64,000 bases of DNA from Macrococcus hajekii (GCF_004359505.1 NZ_SCWE01000002.1:62001-126000), one strand, 5' to 3'; numbered from the stretch's first letter, positions 28,553 to 38,378 are shown. A program made the numbers and translations. Notes: a model not told the origin generated them from the sequence alone.

Positions 28553-29248
28553 TTAATCAGTGCGTACTTTTCTGAAAAGCAAGGCCATCACAAGAAATGC
28601 AAGGAGAGACCAGATAAAGATAATGATGACAGGCATCCAGCCTCCATTTTCCGCGAGTTCCATATACTGCGATAGCGGCAAATATTTCATCACTTTCAGA
28701 AAACTACTCTCAATACCTAAGAATATTCTAAACATAGGACTCATCGCAAAAACAAATAGAATAGGCAGTAGGTAGAGACTAGTTTCAGACACAGATCTAA
28801 CAATCAGACCCACGCCGATACCTAAGAATAAGAAGAATAAATACAGACCAATAAACCCTAAAACCATCTTATAATCTGTAAAAATATTCACCTTTATGTT
28901 TATCAATGAAATAATAACAGACAGTATCATCATGACCGTTACAACCAGGCTTTTACCTACCAGAATATCAATCATCGTTGCAGGGGAATTAATCAGACCT
29001 CTTAATGTGTGCTTCTCATTTTCTTCAGCCAGCATTGTCATCATTGCAGATGTAAGAACTGCGCCTAATGCCATTCCCATTAAAATAATGGCAATAAACT
29101 CTCTACCACCCTCCATCTCATCGAACGGCATATTACTATACATAGCGGCAAGAATAATCGGCAATAACGGCATCGTCAAAAGCATCATATTTCTCATAAA
29201 TTCTTTGAAGTCTTTTTCTGCAATCGCGAGTATTCTATTCATCTTCAT
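28553..29248 (-). CDS. ABC-2 type permease of an exporter
   Basis: A 231-residue protein with six hydrophobic helices. The loop MTMLAEENEKHTLRGLINSPAT (about 70-91) is the usual cytoplasmic segment of ABC-2/NatB permeases. It begins 1 nt after the ATPase stop, so the two form a half-transporter pair. Substrate unknown. Confidence 0.82.
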   Translation of the reverse strand: MKMNRILAIAEKDFKEFMRNMMLLTMPLLPIILAAMYSNMPFDEMEGGREFIAIILMGMALGAVLTSAMMTMLAEENEKHTLRGLINSPATMIDILVGKSLVVTVMMILSVIISLINIKVNIFTDYKMVLGFIGLYLFFLFLGIGVGLIVRSVSETSLYLLPILFVFAMSPMFRIFLGIESSFLKVMKYLPLSQYMELAENGGWMPVIIIFIWSLLAFLVMALLFRKVRTD

Positions 29249-29249
29249 C

Positions 29250-30095
29250 TTAGTTAAGCTCCTTTCCTGTTAGCTTGATAAATACGTCTGATAACGTCGG
29301 TTCATTCGTCTGCATTCGTTTGATTTTGCTGCTTCTTATCCAGTCCCTGATCATATCTGCACCTGCTTCGTCCATACTGATAGAATGGCTACTACCATCT
29401 TTCAGTTCGACATTAATCGAGTCATCTGAATACTGATATCTCAGTTCTGCAGGTTCATCTACCGCTATTAATTGTCCTTCATTAATTAATGCAATTCTAT
29501 CGCACAGCGTTTCAGCCTCTGTCATATCATGTGTTGTCAGAAAAATGGTCACACCGTCTTTTTTAAGTTGCAGCAACCCTTTATGGATATGCATACTTGT
29601 CTGTGGATCAAGGGCAGAAGTCGGCTCATCCAGGAAGAGGATTTCCGGTTGATGAATCAATGCTTTAGCTAATAAGATTCTTTGTCGCATTCCTTTCGAC
29701 AGTTTCTTTACAACCGTCTTTTTTTCATCAATTAAATCAACGAATTTGAGCACTTCTTCAATTCTCTCATTTGATACTTCATATAATCCGGCAAACATTT
29801 TTAAGTTATCGTAAATGGTCAGACGTTCATACAGCGCACTATTGTCAGACAGTATGCCAATCTGTTTGCGATAATCAGATGTCTGTAAGGCGCTCCCTTT
29901 AACCTGCATCACTTGAATAAACCCTTCTGATGCAGCTGTCTCACCGGTCAGCATTTTAATCGTCGTTGTTTTGCCGGAACCGCTTGGTCCGAGTAGTCCG
30001 AATATTTCTCCTGCCTCTATTTTCAAAGAAAGTTGATGAACTGCTGTTTTCGTATCATAGACTTTCGACACGTCACTCATTGTAATAATCGACAT
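29250..30095 (-). CDS. ABC exporter ATP-binding protein (NatA/BcrA-like)
   Basis: A 281-residue ATPase: Walker A GPSGSGKTT (about 36-44), Q-loop, signature LSKGMRQR (about 136), Walker B ILFLDEPTSALDP and H-loop TTHDMTEAE. The C-terminal extension after about residue 215 is typical of drug/Na+ exporters. Gene order regulator-ATPase-permease suggests that the fused LytTR protein upstream controls it. Confidence 0.88.
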   Translation of the reverse strand: MSIITMSDVSKVYDTKTAVHQLSLKIEAGEIFGLLGPSGSGKTTTIKMLTGETAASEGFIQVMQVKGSALQTSDYRKQIGILSDNSALYERLTIYDNLKMFAGLYEVSNERIEEVLKFVDLIDEKKTVVKKLSKGMRQRILLAKALIHQPEILFLDEPTSALDPQTSMHIHKGLLQLKKDGVTIFLTTHDMTEAETLCDRIALINEGQLIAVDEPAELRYQYSDDSINVELKDGSSHSISMDEAGADMIRDWIRSSKIKRMQTNEPTLSDVFIKLTGKELN

Positions 30096-30176
30096 AACAA
30101 AACCTCCTATTTATTTCTTGCACTCATTGTATAGGAGGTCTTCATGTCTATTCGATTGATTTCCTATGAACTGTAG

Positions 30177-31100
30177 CTAATTTTCCGTGAATGGTACCGT
30201 ACTCCCATTAAAATAAGTCTGAAATTCCTTTAATTTTGCACGTGATAATGGCACAAAGTTCTGATTAGACGAATCCAGTTTAATAGAGTATGAATTTTTG
30301 GACCAGGTAATCATTTCTTTTACCTTCTGCAGGTTGACAATATAGGAGCGATGACATCGATAAAAGCCATATGGACTTAAACGTTCTTCAAGTTCTGTCA
30401 GTGAATAATCAGCCAGCCAGCTTTCATTATTTAAGTGAATATTGACCTTACCTTCGAATCCTTCAATAAAGTCGATGTCTTCCGGATTCAGAAATAATGT
30501 CTTATCTTCTGTTTTAACCGCCAGCTTAAAAACGTTCAGGACTTGCATATCCTGAGACGTATTCTCTTTTTCCTTTTCATTCTGTTCAACTTCCAGTCGC
30601 TTAATGGCTTCGTTCTTCACTTGATAAACTTCATCTGTCAGTAAGATAGCATGATCAATATGTGTCAGAAGGTGGACAATATGATGATCTGTTTCTTCAA
30701 AAATAGTCATCAGTTGCCGAATTTGATTAATCGTCTCGAAGTGCAGATTATATAGAATATCGTTAAAGACAAGCTGTTTGCAGGGCTGAATATAAGCGAT
30801 ACATAGTTTCATCAGTACATAGTCATCATACTGAATATGTTTAGTACGTTCACGCTGAATAGCATTAAGATTAAATAGATGAAGCAAGTCATTAACATTA
30901 AAATCGCTCTGAAACCATTTTATATAAAATTTAATGTTTTCTTTCACCGTCAGCCGTTCATGAAAAGGCTCTGAAAAACTCTCAGTCCATCTGCCATTAG
31001 CTTGATACCAGTCGAGCAGTAACTGTCTTTCCTCTTTTGAAGAGACAATTCCTAGCTGTCTGCTTGCTTCAAGCGTTTTCACAGTCTCGATGAGTGTCAT
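30177..31100 (-). CDS. LytTR regulator fused to a degenerate ABC ATPase domain
   Basis: A 307-residue protein with two parts. Residues about 30-165 follow the ABC fold in outline (LTVKENIKFYIKW, then LVFNDILYNLHFETINQIRQL in the Walker B/D-loop place, then HHIVHLLTHIDHAILLTDEVYQV in the H-loop place), but Walker A is missing and the DEPT acid residues are changed. Residues about 205-300 are a clear LytTR DNA-binding domain (FIEGFEGKVNIHL...YRCHRSYIVNLQKVKE). It lies 81 nt upstream of the ABC exporter genes and probably regulates them. Start at 31100 (GGAAGTGA before ATG); 31115 is the alternative. Confidence 0.75.
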   Translation of the reverse strand: MTLIETVKTLEASRQLGIVSSKEERQLLLDWYQANGRWTESFSEPFHERLTVKENIKFYIKWFQSDFNVNDLLHLFNLNAIQRERTKHIQYDDYVLMKLCIAYIQPCKQLVFNDILYNLHFETINQIRQLMTIFEETDHHIVHLLTHIDHAILLTDEVYQVKNEAIKRLEVEQNEKEKENTSQDMQVLNVFKLAVKTEDKTLFLNPEDIDFIEGFEGKVNIHLNNESWLADYSLTELEERLSPYGFYRCHRSYIVNLQKVKEMITWSKNSYSIKLDSSNQNFVPLSRAKLKEFQTYFNGSTVPFTEN

Positions 31101-31118
31101 GTGCTTCACTTCCATTCT

Positions 31119-31781
31119 TTATTGAATGATATTTTGAATCTCCATTAAATCACTTATTGTATAAGTGGCGTTCACTTGTTCAGTCCCAAAATAACAAGTA
31201 TCAATAGCCATTTGCGCGGCGCCTCTGATATCTGATGTTATAGAGTCGCCTATCATCAGAATCTCAGAAGATTCAACGCCGACTCTTTTCATCGCATATT
31301 CAAAAAACTCAGGTTGTGGTTTTGAATAGCCTATTTCCTCGGAAATGAAATGATGAGTAAAATAAGGGAAAATACCTGAACCCTTCATGCGTTTCATCTG
31401 TGTGTCATAAACACCATTTGTTGCTGATGATAATATAACGGGTTTATCCTTTAAATAGTCTAGAATTCCAATTGCATGCGGCATTAAATGATGACTGTTA
31501 TTAATTTCAGTTCTGAAAATCTGTTCCTTAGCACGACCCTCTACTGAAATTTTATGTAATTCAAAGAAATCACTAAAACGCCGGGTTAATATTTTGTCGC
31601 GTTCAATCTCGCCACGCTCAAGAGCCTGCCATAACCCTTTATTGATGGTCTGATACTGTTCCAGTAAATCTGCTGTCATCGCTAACCCTTCAGATTCAAA
31701 CACTTTTGTAATCGCCAGATGCTCACCTTGTTCAAAATCCAGCAGCGTATGATCTAAGTCAAAAAATAGATGCTTATACAT
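31119..31781 (-). CDS. HAD hydrolase, YjjG/YfnB family
   Basis: A 220-residue HAD phosphatase. Motif I FFDLDHTLLDF (nucleophile Asp about 8), motif II LSSATNG, motif III lysine in GYSKPQPEFF, motif IV MIGDSITSDIRGA. YjjG-type enzymes dephosphorylate nucleoside monophosphates, including faulty pyrimidine ones. Start chosen at 31781 with GAGAGAA upstream; ATG at 31793 is possible. Confidence 0.83.
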   Translation of the reverse strand: MYKHLFFDLDHTLLDFEQGEHLAITKVFESEGLAMTADLLEQYQTINKGLWQALERGEIERDKILTRRFSDFFELHKISVEGRAKEQIFRTEINNSHHLMPHAIGILDYLKDKPVILSSATNGVYDTQMKRMKGSGIFPYFTHHFISEEIGYSKPQPEFFEYAMKRVGVESSEILMIGDSITSDIRGAAQMAIDTCYFGTEQVNATYTISDLMEIQNIIQ

Positions 31782-31934
31782 AAGTTCTCTCATTTCTTTT
31801 TCTTCTATTATATCTAAAATAACAGACATATAGATATATAATACAAAATGAGAGCATATTATTTTGAATAATTACACGACTCTTGTTATATTATAAGTAT
31901 AAAAATTACACTAAAATTAGAAAGTGGGATTAAA

Positions 31935-32285
31935 ATGTTAAACTATTTATCGGATCTTTATGTTGCGAAGGATATCTTCAAAAGCGGACTTCCAAAAGTG
32001 AAAGGCGACGAAGAAACAGCTGCTCAGTTCAAAGAAGGTTTCGGTCTTTCTAAAAACATGATGAAATTTGCAGGTTACTTCGAAGTAATCGGCGCTGCAT
32101 TCCTTGCATTATCTATCTTTAATAAAAACTTCCGTCGTATTGGTACAGTGATGATCAACATCATCATGGCAGGCGCAATGTTCAATCACTTAAAAGCAGG
32201 ACACGGCGTAGAAGCTACTAAACCAGCCGGTAAATACTTCGGTCTGAACTTATTATCATTATTATCAACATTCACTAAAAAATAA
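31935..32285 (+). CDS. DoxX-like membrane protein
   Basis: A 116-residue protein with three to four helices. The pattern FKSGLPKVKGDEE..., MMKFAGYFEVIGAAFLALSIF and MINIIMAGAMFNHLKAGHG fits the DoxX-like family, which includes quinone-linked membrane proteins, but function is open. RBS AAAGTGGGA before ATG. Alone, with its own terminator. Confidence 0.72.
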   Translation: MLNYLSDLYVAKDIFKSGLPKVKGDEETAAQFKEGFGLSKNMMKFAGYFEVIGAAFLALSIFNKNFRRIGTVMINIIMAGAMFNHLKAGHGVEATKPAGKYFGLNLLSLLSTFTKK

Positions 32286-32289
32286 TCAT

Positions 32290-32323
32290 AAAAAAAGAGC
32301 TCATCATCTGAGCTCATTTTTTT
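32290..32323 (+). terminator. Terminator of DoxX-like gene
   Basis: Stem GAGCTCA/TGAGCTC (32297-32315) followed by TTTTTTT. Confidence 0.85.
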
Positions 32324-32905
32324 ATTCTTCCTCTAAGTTTTCAGCGTATAAAACCTCTTCTACCATCCATCCCTTTTTCTCTTTTACTAAAGTTAATGCT
32401 AGGTGATTACCCTAAACTCTTTGAATCACTGATTTACCAGTGACAAATTTTGATGACTTATACTGACCCAGCTGATTCTTAATAGAATTGAATTTCAAAG
32501 GACTGTTGATAACCATTCCATAAGCAATTGCCTTGTGGTCTTTTTGCTTAACTGACTTATTTTTCTCTTCAGAAAAACAAGAATAATATTGTCTTTCTTA
32601 TCTACATAGATTAAATCACCATATGTGATTCCTTCCATCCTGTCAAAATCTTTCTGCATAGGTTTTCTAAAAACTGATTCAATCTGACCGAAAGTTTAAC
32701 CTAAGCCCACACCCTTATATTTAAACGTACCTTTTTTCAAAGCTGCTACATTTTTAGCCCTCAATCATTCCGGATGAACAAGTGATTGGCTCGAAATCAC
32801 TGACTCGTCAACCTCGTGAGTTGGACTAATTCCACCTTTTGCATTTGCATCTAAATGGTGAGTGATAGTCAGTAATAATCCCGTTGTTAGTATGGCACCG
32901 TTCAC
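32322..32905 (-). pseudogene. Secreted protein pseudogene with several stops
   Basis: One exported protein can be traced through three stops and at least one frameshift. It starts at GTG 32905 with a signal peptide (GAILTTGLLLTITHHLDANA), then SPTHEVDESVISSQSL, KKGTFKYKGVGLG, ESVFRKPMQKDFDRMEGITYGDLIYVDKKDNI and, in another frame, DHKAIAYGMVINSPLKF...LALTLVKEKKGW. It ends at TAA 32322. The family is not recognised; the pattern suits a small secreted staphylococcal-type protein. No intact gene lies between 32.3 and 33.0 kb. Confidence 0.7.
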
Positions 32906-32973
32906 TCCAATAAATTATTTTATATTACATATTTAAGGAAAATTTAAGGTATTGTTTTAACAACAGCTCATAT

Positions 32974-33013
32974 TAAAAAATGCGACTCTCCAATTGGAGA
33001 GCCGCATTTTTAT
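32974..33013. terminator. oppA terminator
   Basis: Stem AATGCGRCTCTCC/GGAGAGYCGCATT with A and T runs on both sides, directly after the oppA stop. Confidence 0.87.
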
Positions 33014-33016
33014 TAA

Positions 33017-34645
33017 CTATTCCTGTTTCTCAGCATATATGAAGTTCGGTCTGCTGAGGGCATCTGTTTTTACGCCTTTAACATTTTCTTTAATCAGTGA
33101 ATTTGAGTAACCGAAGTTTACAGGTAAGATCGGTAATTCGTCCATCAGAATATCTTCTGCCTGATGCAGAAGTTCAAGACGTTTTGTATCGTCTTTTTCT
33201 TTAAGTGATTGTTCTAATAACTGATCATATTTTTTGTTTTTCCAGTTTGTGAAGTTACTTGAACTGTTTGATGCATATAACGCTAACACTGGATATGGAT
33301 CAAGGAAATCGCCATTCCAACCCATACGTGCAAGTTGGAAGTTCTTCTGTTTAAATGTATCAATATATGTTTTCCATTCCTGAGTTTCGATGCTGACATC
33401 AATTCCTAAGTTCTTCTTCAGCATTTCCTGAATCACTTCTGCTGATTTCTTGTTGATTCCTTCACCATTTGTTTTTAAAGTCAATTTAGGTAATTGAGAC
33501 AGTCCTTCTTCTTTTAATCCTTCTGCCAGAAGCTGCTTCGCTTTTGCTGGATCATATTCATAATATTTTTTGCCGTCATCTCTGAAGTCTTTACCTTCAC
33601 TGTCTTTAACACCATATGATACGTAACCGTATGCCGGCTTCTGTCCACCTTTTAATACATTGGTTACGAATGATTGACGGTCAATCGCGTAGCTTAACGC
33701 CTGACGGATTTTTTTGTTATCTACAGGTTTTTCGTTAACGTTAAATGAATAAGTTCCTACTGAGAAATTATCATAGCTGACAAGTTCTTTGCTATCTTTC
33801 ACGTTTTTCAGAATATCTGCCGGTACTGAAACGAGTAAGTCTAAATCACCACTCTGATAAAGCTGATATTCTGTATTGGTATCAGCAACCATGCGGAAAT
33901 TAACATCTGATAATTTAATTTTATCTTTATCAAAATACTGATCATTTTTTGTAATCGCAAGTGAATCATTATGTTTCCAGTTTTTCAGTTTAAATGGTCC
34001 GTTAGATACTAATGTATCAGCACTTGCTGCCCAGTTTTTACCTTTCTCAACTGCTTTTTTGTTAACCGGGTAATAAGGCGCGCCTGTAATGACTTTAGGG
34101 AAGAAACTGATTGGATTTTTTAATTTTACTACAAGTGTTTTATCATCTTTCGCATGAATACCTACATCTTCAAGCTTACCTTTTTTCGTGTTGTAAGCTT
34201 CTGCACCTTCGATGAAATATAATGCTGACGGACTGTAGGCAGCCGTCTTCGGATCTAAGACACGTTTCCATCCATATTCAAAATCTTTCGCTGTCAGGTT
34301 ATCTCCATTTGACCATTTTAAGCCATCTTTTAATGTAAACGTATAAGTTTTCTTATCCGGAGAAACGTCTACTTTTTCAGCTGCTTCAAGTTCAGGTTCA
34401 CCGTTCTTCCCTTTTTTGTAGAGACCACTATAGATGCTGTCAATGACCCACCATGAAGTCGTATCTGATGCAAAGGCAGGATCGAGTGTGTACGGTTCTC
34501 CACCTAAATTCAGATTCAGAACCTGTTCTTTCGCCGGCTTCTTGCTCGCAGTCTGATCTTTCTGTCCTGTCTGTTCTGACTTCTTATCGCCACATCCTGC
34601 TAAAATCACTAATAACGCTGTCAACAATACTAAAATTTTCTTCAT
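33017..34645 (-). CDS. oppA: Peptide ABC transporter substrate-binding lipoprotein
   Basis: A 542-residue SBP family 5 lipoprotein. Signal peptide with lipobox VILAGC (lipid Cys about 18), the SBP_5 signature region PEVEAAEKVDVSPDKKTYTFTLKDGLKWSNGD near 85-107, and DALSRPNFIY at the C-terminus. It resembles OppA-type peptide binders. Last gene of the operon, 12 nt after the second ATPase. Anchored outside the membrane, it delivers ligand to the OppBC channel. The SAM riboswitch upstream suggests a methionine-linked ligand. Confidence 0.88.
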   Translation of the reverse strand: MKKILVLLTALLVILAGCGDKKSEQTGQKDQTASKKPAKEQVLNLNLGGEPYTLDPAFASDTTSWWVIDSIYSGLYKKGKNGEPELEAAEKVDVSPDKKTYTFTLKDGLKWSNGDNLTAKDFEYGWKRVLDPKTAAYSPSALYFIEGAEAYNTKKGKLEDVGIHAKDDKTLVVKLKNPISFFPKVITGAPYYPVNKKAVEKGKNWAASADTLVSNGPFKLKNWKHNDSLAITKNDQYFDKDKIKLSDVNFRMVADTNTEYQLYQSGDLDLLVSVPADILKNVKDSKELVSYDNFSVGTYSFNVNEKPVDNKKIRQALSYAIDRQSFVTNVLKGGQKPAYGYVSYGVKDSEGKDFRDDGKKYYEYDPAKAKQLLAEGLKEEGLSQLPKLTLKTNGEGINKKSAEVIQEMLKKNLGIDVSIETQEWKTYIDTFKQKNFQLARMGWNGDFLDPYPVLALYASNSSSNFTNWKNKKYDQLLEQSLKEKDDTKRLELLHQAEDILMDELPILPVNFGYSNSLIKENVKGVKTDALSRPNFIYAEKQE

Positions 34646-34657
34646 TTGTCTTCTCCT

Positions 34658-35536
34658 TTAATGTTGAGCCACAAAGTGCCCTGGATTGATTTCAATATAT
34701 GATGAGACAGGTCCATAATCTGGACGTATTTCCTTTTCCGGTGAAGCTGGTTTTCTGCGTGAGGGATCCAGTACAGGACTTGAATCAAGCAGTCGCTTTG
34801 TATAGGGATGCTGTGGATGACTGAATATCTGTTCACTGCTGCCTGTTTCAAGCAGTGCACCATTATATAAGACAACGATTCGATCACTGATATAACGGAC
34901 AATATTAAGATCATGGCCGATAAATACATAGGTCAGCTGCTTCTCTTTCTTCAGACGGCGCAGCAGATTGAGCACCTGCGCCTGAACGGAGACATCCAGT
35001 GCTGAGATAGGTTCATCAGCAATCAGCAGTTCAGGTTCCACGGCCAGCGCACGTGCAATACCGACCCTTTGTTTCTGTCCCCCTGACAGCTCAGAGGAAT
35101 AACGATACTTGAAATCTGACGATAAACCGACTTCACTCAGCAATTGATCAACATAATCTTCTTCTGAGACAGCGAGCTTTATGTCGAATCCTTTCACCCC
35201 TTCTAAAATGATATCCTTAATCTTCATACGCGGATTAAGTGAAGAATCCGGATCCTGAAAGATCATCTGCACGCGACGGCGAAATCGTTTCAGATTCTGA
35301 CCTGACAGCTTTGAAATTTCCTGGCCATCAAAAGTGATGCTTCCATGCTGATAAGGTTCAATTTTAGTGATCAGTTTTCCTAACGTAGACTTGCCGCTGC
35401 CACTTTCTCCTACGATTCCGAGTACTTCACCGCGCCGGATATCAAAAGTTACATCGTGTAAGACCTGTGTGGAGCCGCCTCCTTTCTTACGATAAAACTT
35501 GGATACATCTTTAAGTACTACATAAGCATCAGTCAT
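34658..35536 (-). CDS. oppF: Oligopeptide ABC transporter ATP-binding protein OppF
   Basis: A 292-residue ATPase: Walker A GESGSGKSTL (about 43-52), signature LSGGQKQRVGIARAL, Walker B LLIADEPISALDVS, H-loop FIGHDLNIVRYISD, and the C-terminal peptide-transporter tail HPQHPYTKRLLDSSP. Start at 35536 after GGAAGGAG, which overlaps oppD by 8 nt. Confidence 0.88.
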   Translation of the reverse strand: MTDAYVVLKDVSKFYRKKGGGSTQVLHDVTFDIRRGEVLGIVGESGSGKSTLGKLITKIEPYQHGSITFDGQEISKLSGQNLKRFRRRVQMIFQDPDSSLNPRMKIKDIILEGVKGFDIKLAVSEEDYVDQLLSEVGLSSDFKYRYSSELSGGQKQRVGIARALAVEPELLIADEPISALDVSVQAQVLNLLRRLKKEKQLTYVFIGHDLNIVRYISDRIVVLYNGALLETGSSEQIFSHPQHPYTKRLLDSSPVLDPSRRKPASPEKEIRPDYGPVSSYIEINPGHFVAQH

Positions 35537-36521
35537 TGACTCGTGCTCCTTCCGCTCTGTCATCCAGTAGCCAGCAATGGGCTGAGTGCTGCCCCGTCTG
35601 ATAAGCTGGCGGATAATGGGTCAGGCAGACAGACATGGTCAGCGGACAGCGACTGGCGAATGGACAGCCTTCAGTTATCTGTCCGGCTTGTGGAGGCGTA
35701 CCTTTAATAGAATGCAGAGGTTTCTCTTTATCCGTCTGTTCACCGACTAATGAACTGAGTAATCCAATCGTATAAGGATGTTTCGGATGATGAAAAATAT
35801 CTTCTACTGTCCCGGTCTCGACTATCCGGCCGCTATACATGATGCCCACTTTATCTGCAATCTCTGCTACCACGCCTAAGTCATGTGTGATAAGCAATAC
35901 TGCACTATCAGACTGTTCCTTTAACTTATACAGCAGATTCAGAATCTGTTTCTGCGTCGTCACATCGAGCGCTGTCGTCGGCTCATCCGCAATAATTAGC
36001 TGCGGTGATAAGGCCACTGCCATCGCAATCAGCACACGCTGTCTCATCCCTCCGCTCAGTTCATGCGGATACTGCTTAAGACGTGCTTCCGGCAGTGCGA
36101 TCTCTACATCCTCCAGCAATCGAATCGCTTGTTCTCTGGCCGCTTTTTTCGACATCTTTTTCTTCACAGTGAAAATCTCCATCAGCTGCTTGCCGATTGT
36201 CACCGTCGGATTGAGTGACGTCATCGGATCCTGAAAGACCATGCCAATTTCAGTGCCGCGTATCGCAGTCCATTCCTTATCTTTCAACCTGTTTAGCTGT
36301 CTGTCATTGAAGACAAGCTTGTCAGCTGATACATCGATATTGCGTGGCAGCATGCCTGAAATTGCCTGAGTCGTCATGCTTTTTCCGCTGCCGCTTTCCC
36401 CGACTAAAGCAAATATTTCTCCTTTTTCAATCGAGAAAGAGACGCCTTTAATGATTTCTGTTGTCGATTTCCGCTTTTTAATCTGTACTTCCAGATTATC
36501 AACGGTGAGTAATGCGGTCAT
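35529..36521 (-). CDS. oppD: Oligopeptide ABC transporter ATP-binding protein OppD
   Basis: A 330-residue ATPase: Walker A GESGSGKSMTT, signature LSGGMRQRVLIAMA, Walker B LIIADEPTTALDVT, H-loop ITHDLGVVAEIAD. The C-terminus has the cysteine cluster GCPFASRCPLTMSVC typical of OppD/DppD proteins, which may hold an iron-sulfur centre. RBS AGGAGGAAA. Confidence 0.9.
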   Translation of the reverse strand: MTALLTVDNLEVQIKKRKSTTEIIKGVSFSIEKGEIFALVGESGSGKSMTTQAISGMLPRNIDVSADKLVFNDRQLNRLKDKEWTAIRGTEIGMVFQDPMTSLNPTVTIGKQLMEIFTVKKKMSKKAAREQAIRLLEDVEIALPEARLKQYPHELSGGMRQRVLIAMAVALSPQLIIADEPTTALDVTTQKQILNLLYKLKEQSDSAVLLITHDLGVVAEIADKVGIMYSGRIVETGTVEDIFHHPKHPYTIGLLSSLVGEQTDKEKPLHSIKGTPPQAGQITEGCPFASRCPLTMSVCLTHYPPAYQTGQHSAHCWLLDDRAEGARVND

Positions 36522-36532
36522 CCTGTTTCCTC

Positions 36533-37465
36533 CTATTCAGCTTCTACTTGCAGCGTATCCTGCAGCCCATCACCTATGACATTAAATGAGAACATCGTCA
36601 GTGCTATCAGTAGTGACGGGAAAAAGAGACGCCACCACTCACCACTTAAAATGACACTCAGTGCATCATTGGCCATCGTGCCCCAGCTGGCAGATGGGGC
36701 CTGCACGCCTAGTCCAAGGAAGCTGAGAAATGATTCAGCAAAGATAGCTGAAGGAATCGTAAAGGTCAGGTTAACGATGATGACTGCCATGATGTTCGGC
36801 AAGATGTGCTTTGCAATAATTGTCAGATGACTTGAGCCGAGTAATTCTGCTGCCGTGATAAACTGCTGCTGCTTAATCTGCAGTACCTGCCCGCGGACGA
36901 TACGGGCCATGTTCACCCAGCCCGTTAAACTTAGTGCAACAATCATCGTCACAAGACCCGGCTTCATCAGAACGAGCAGCAGAATAACAATCAGCAGATA
37001 AGGAATACCGTAAAGTACTTCTACAATTCTCATCAGAACACTGTCAATGCGGTCTCCTAATTTGCTTCTGCCCGCTGAATAACCTGCAACTGCACCTACT
37101 GCTATACCGATAACGATATCAATCGTCGCTGCGATAATACCGATACCTAAAGAGATGCGGGCACCCAGCCAGATCCGTGTAAAGACGTCACGACCCAAAT
37201 CATCAGTACCAAACCAGTGTTTACTGTCAGGGGCCAGATTGCCATCAATCAGTGACTGTTCCGCTCCACTATGACCGGATATGACAGGTCCAATAATCGC
37301 GAAAAGTGTAATGAAAAATAATACAATTAATCCGATAATTGCCAGCTTATGGCGACAAAAATTGCGTATAAACTCTTTGAAAGTAGACTGTCTATCAGAC
37401 GTGATCTCAACAGGCTGCTGTTCAACAGCTTCAAACGTCAATGTATCATTCAAAGCGCTCACCAC
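36533..37465 (-). CDS. oppC: Oligopeptide ABC transporter permease OppC
   Basis: A 310-residue permease with six helices and a long cytosolic N-terminus (about 1-35). The FGTDDLGRDVFTRIWLGARISL stretch (about 88-109) is typical of the C subunit, and the EAA-loop is in AAELLGSSHLTIIAKHILPN. GTG start overlapping the end of oppB by 20 nt. Confidence 0.88.
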   Translation of the reverse strand: MVSALNDTLTFEAVEQQPVEITSDRQSTFKEFIRNFCRHKLAIIGLIVLFFITLFAIIGPVISGHSGAEQSLIDGNLAPDSKHWFGTDDLGRDVFTRIWLGARISLGIGIIAATIDIVIGIAVGAVAGYSAGRSKLGDRIDSVLMRIVEVLYGIPYLLIVILLLVLMKPGLVTMIVALSLTGWVNMARIVRGQVLQIKQQQFITAAELLGSSHLTIIAKHILPNIMAVIIVNLTFTIPSAIFAESFLSFLGLGVQAPSASWGTMANDALSVILSGEWWRLFFPSLLIALTMFSFNVIGDGLQDTLQVEAE

Positions 37466-38378
37466 TTTTCAAGGATATTCTCGGATCAATCAAACGGTAA
37501 CTTACATCCACCAGCAGTAAAGTAATAAGTAACACAAAACTATAGAAAATGGTGGTACCCATAATAACAGGATAATCGCGATTAAAGATACTCTCGACGA
37601 AATATTTACCGATGCCCGGGATTGAGAATACTTTTTCAACTACAAATGTCCCCGTCACTACAGCAGCGAAGAGTGGACCTAGAAACGTAATAACAGGTAA
37701 TAAAGTATTGCGGAGAGCATGCTGAGTAATAATATATGACATCGGCAGTCCTTTTGCTTTAGCCGTTCTGATGTAATTGGAATTCAGCACCTCAATCATA
37801 TTACTTCGTACATAACGCGTAATAATGGCAAGAGGACCTACCGCTAAAGCAATGGTCGGATTAACCGAGTGCAACCAGGAATCAAAATTGGCGATAGGAA
37901 GTAAATGCCATTCCACACCTAAATACTTAATCAATAGCGGAGCTAAAATAAAACTCGGGACAGAAATGCCGATAATGGCAATGAATAAAGAAATAAAATC
38001 AGGAATCCGTTGTTTATAGATAGCCGCTAAAGTACCGAGTATAATACCACCCAGTAATGCCACAACAATTGACTGGACACCAAGTAAAGCTGAAGCACCG
38101 AGCCCTTCCCCGATAATCGTGTTTACATCACGACTCTCAGACTGGATGGATGGCCCTAAATTGAAAGTGGCAATATTCTTAAGATAAATAAAATATTGAA
38201 CAATCAAAGGTTCATCCAGATGAAACTTCGCCTTCATGTTCTGTAACTGATCAGCAGACAATGCTTTTGAATCGTTAGAAAACGGATCACCAGGAATGGA
38301 GTGCATGATGATGAACGTAATCGTCACAATCAGCCACATCGTCACCACTAAGCTAAGAATTTTTTTGATAAAAACCAA
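37446..38378 (-). CDS. oppB: Oligopeptide ABC transporter permease OppB
   Basis: A 310-residue permease: HSIPGDPF near residue 27, the N-terminal region of B subunits, and the EAA-loop RTAKAKGLPMSYIITQHALRN (about 203-223). Six helices. TTG start at 38378, with AAAGGAG 9 nt upstream. First gene of the operon, controlled by the SAM-I riboswitch that ends about 40 nt before it. Confidence 0.88.
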   Translation of the reverse strand: MVFIKKILSLVVTMWLIVTITFIIMHSIPGDPFSNDSKALSADQLQNMKAKFHLDEPLIVQYFIYLKNIATFNLGPSIQSESRDVNTIIGEGLGASALLGVQSIVVALLGGIILGTLAAIYKQRIPDFISLFIAIIGISVPSFILAPLLIKYLGVEWHLLPIANFDSWLHSVNPTIALAVGPLAIITRYVRSNMIEVLNSNYIRTAKAKGLPMSYIITQHALRNTLLPVITFLGPLFAAVVTGTFVVEKVFSIPGIGKYFVESIFNRDYPVIMGTTIFYSFVLLITLLLVDVSYRLIDPRISLKSGERFE

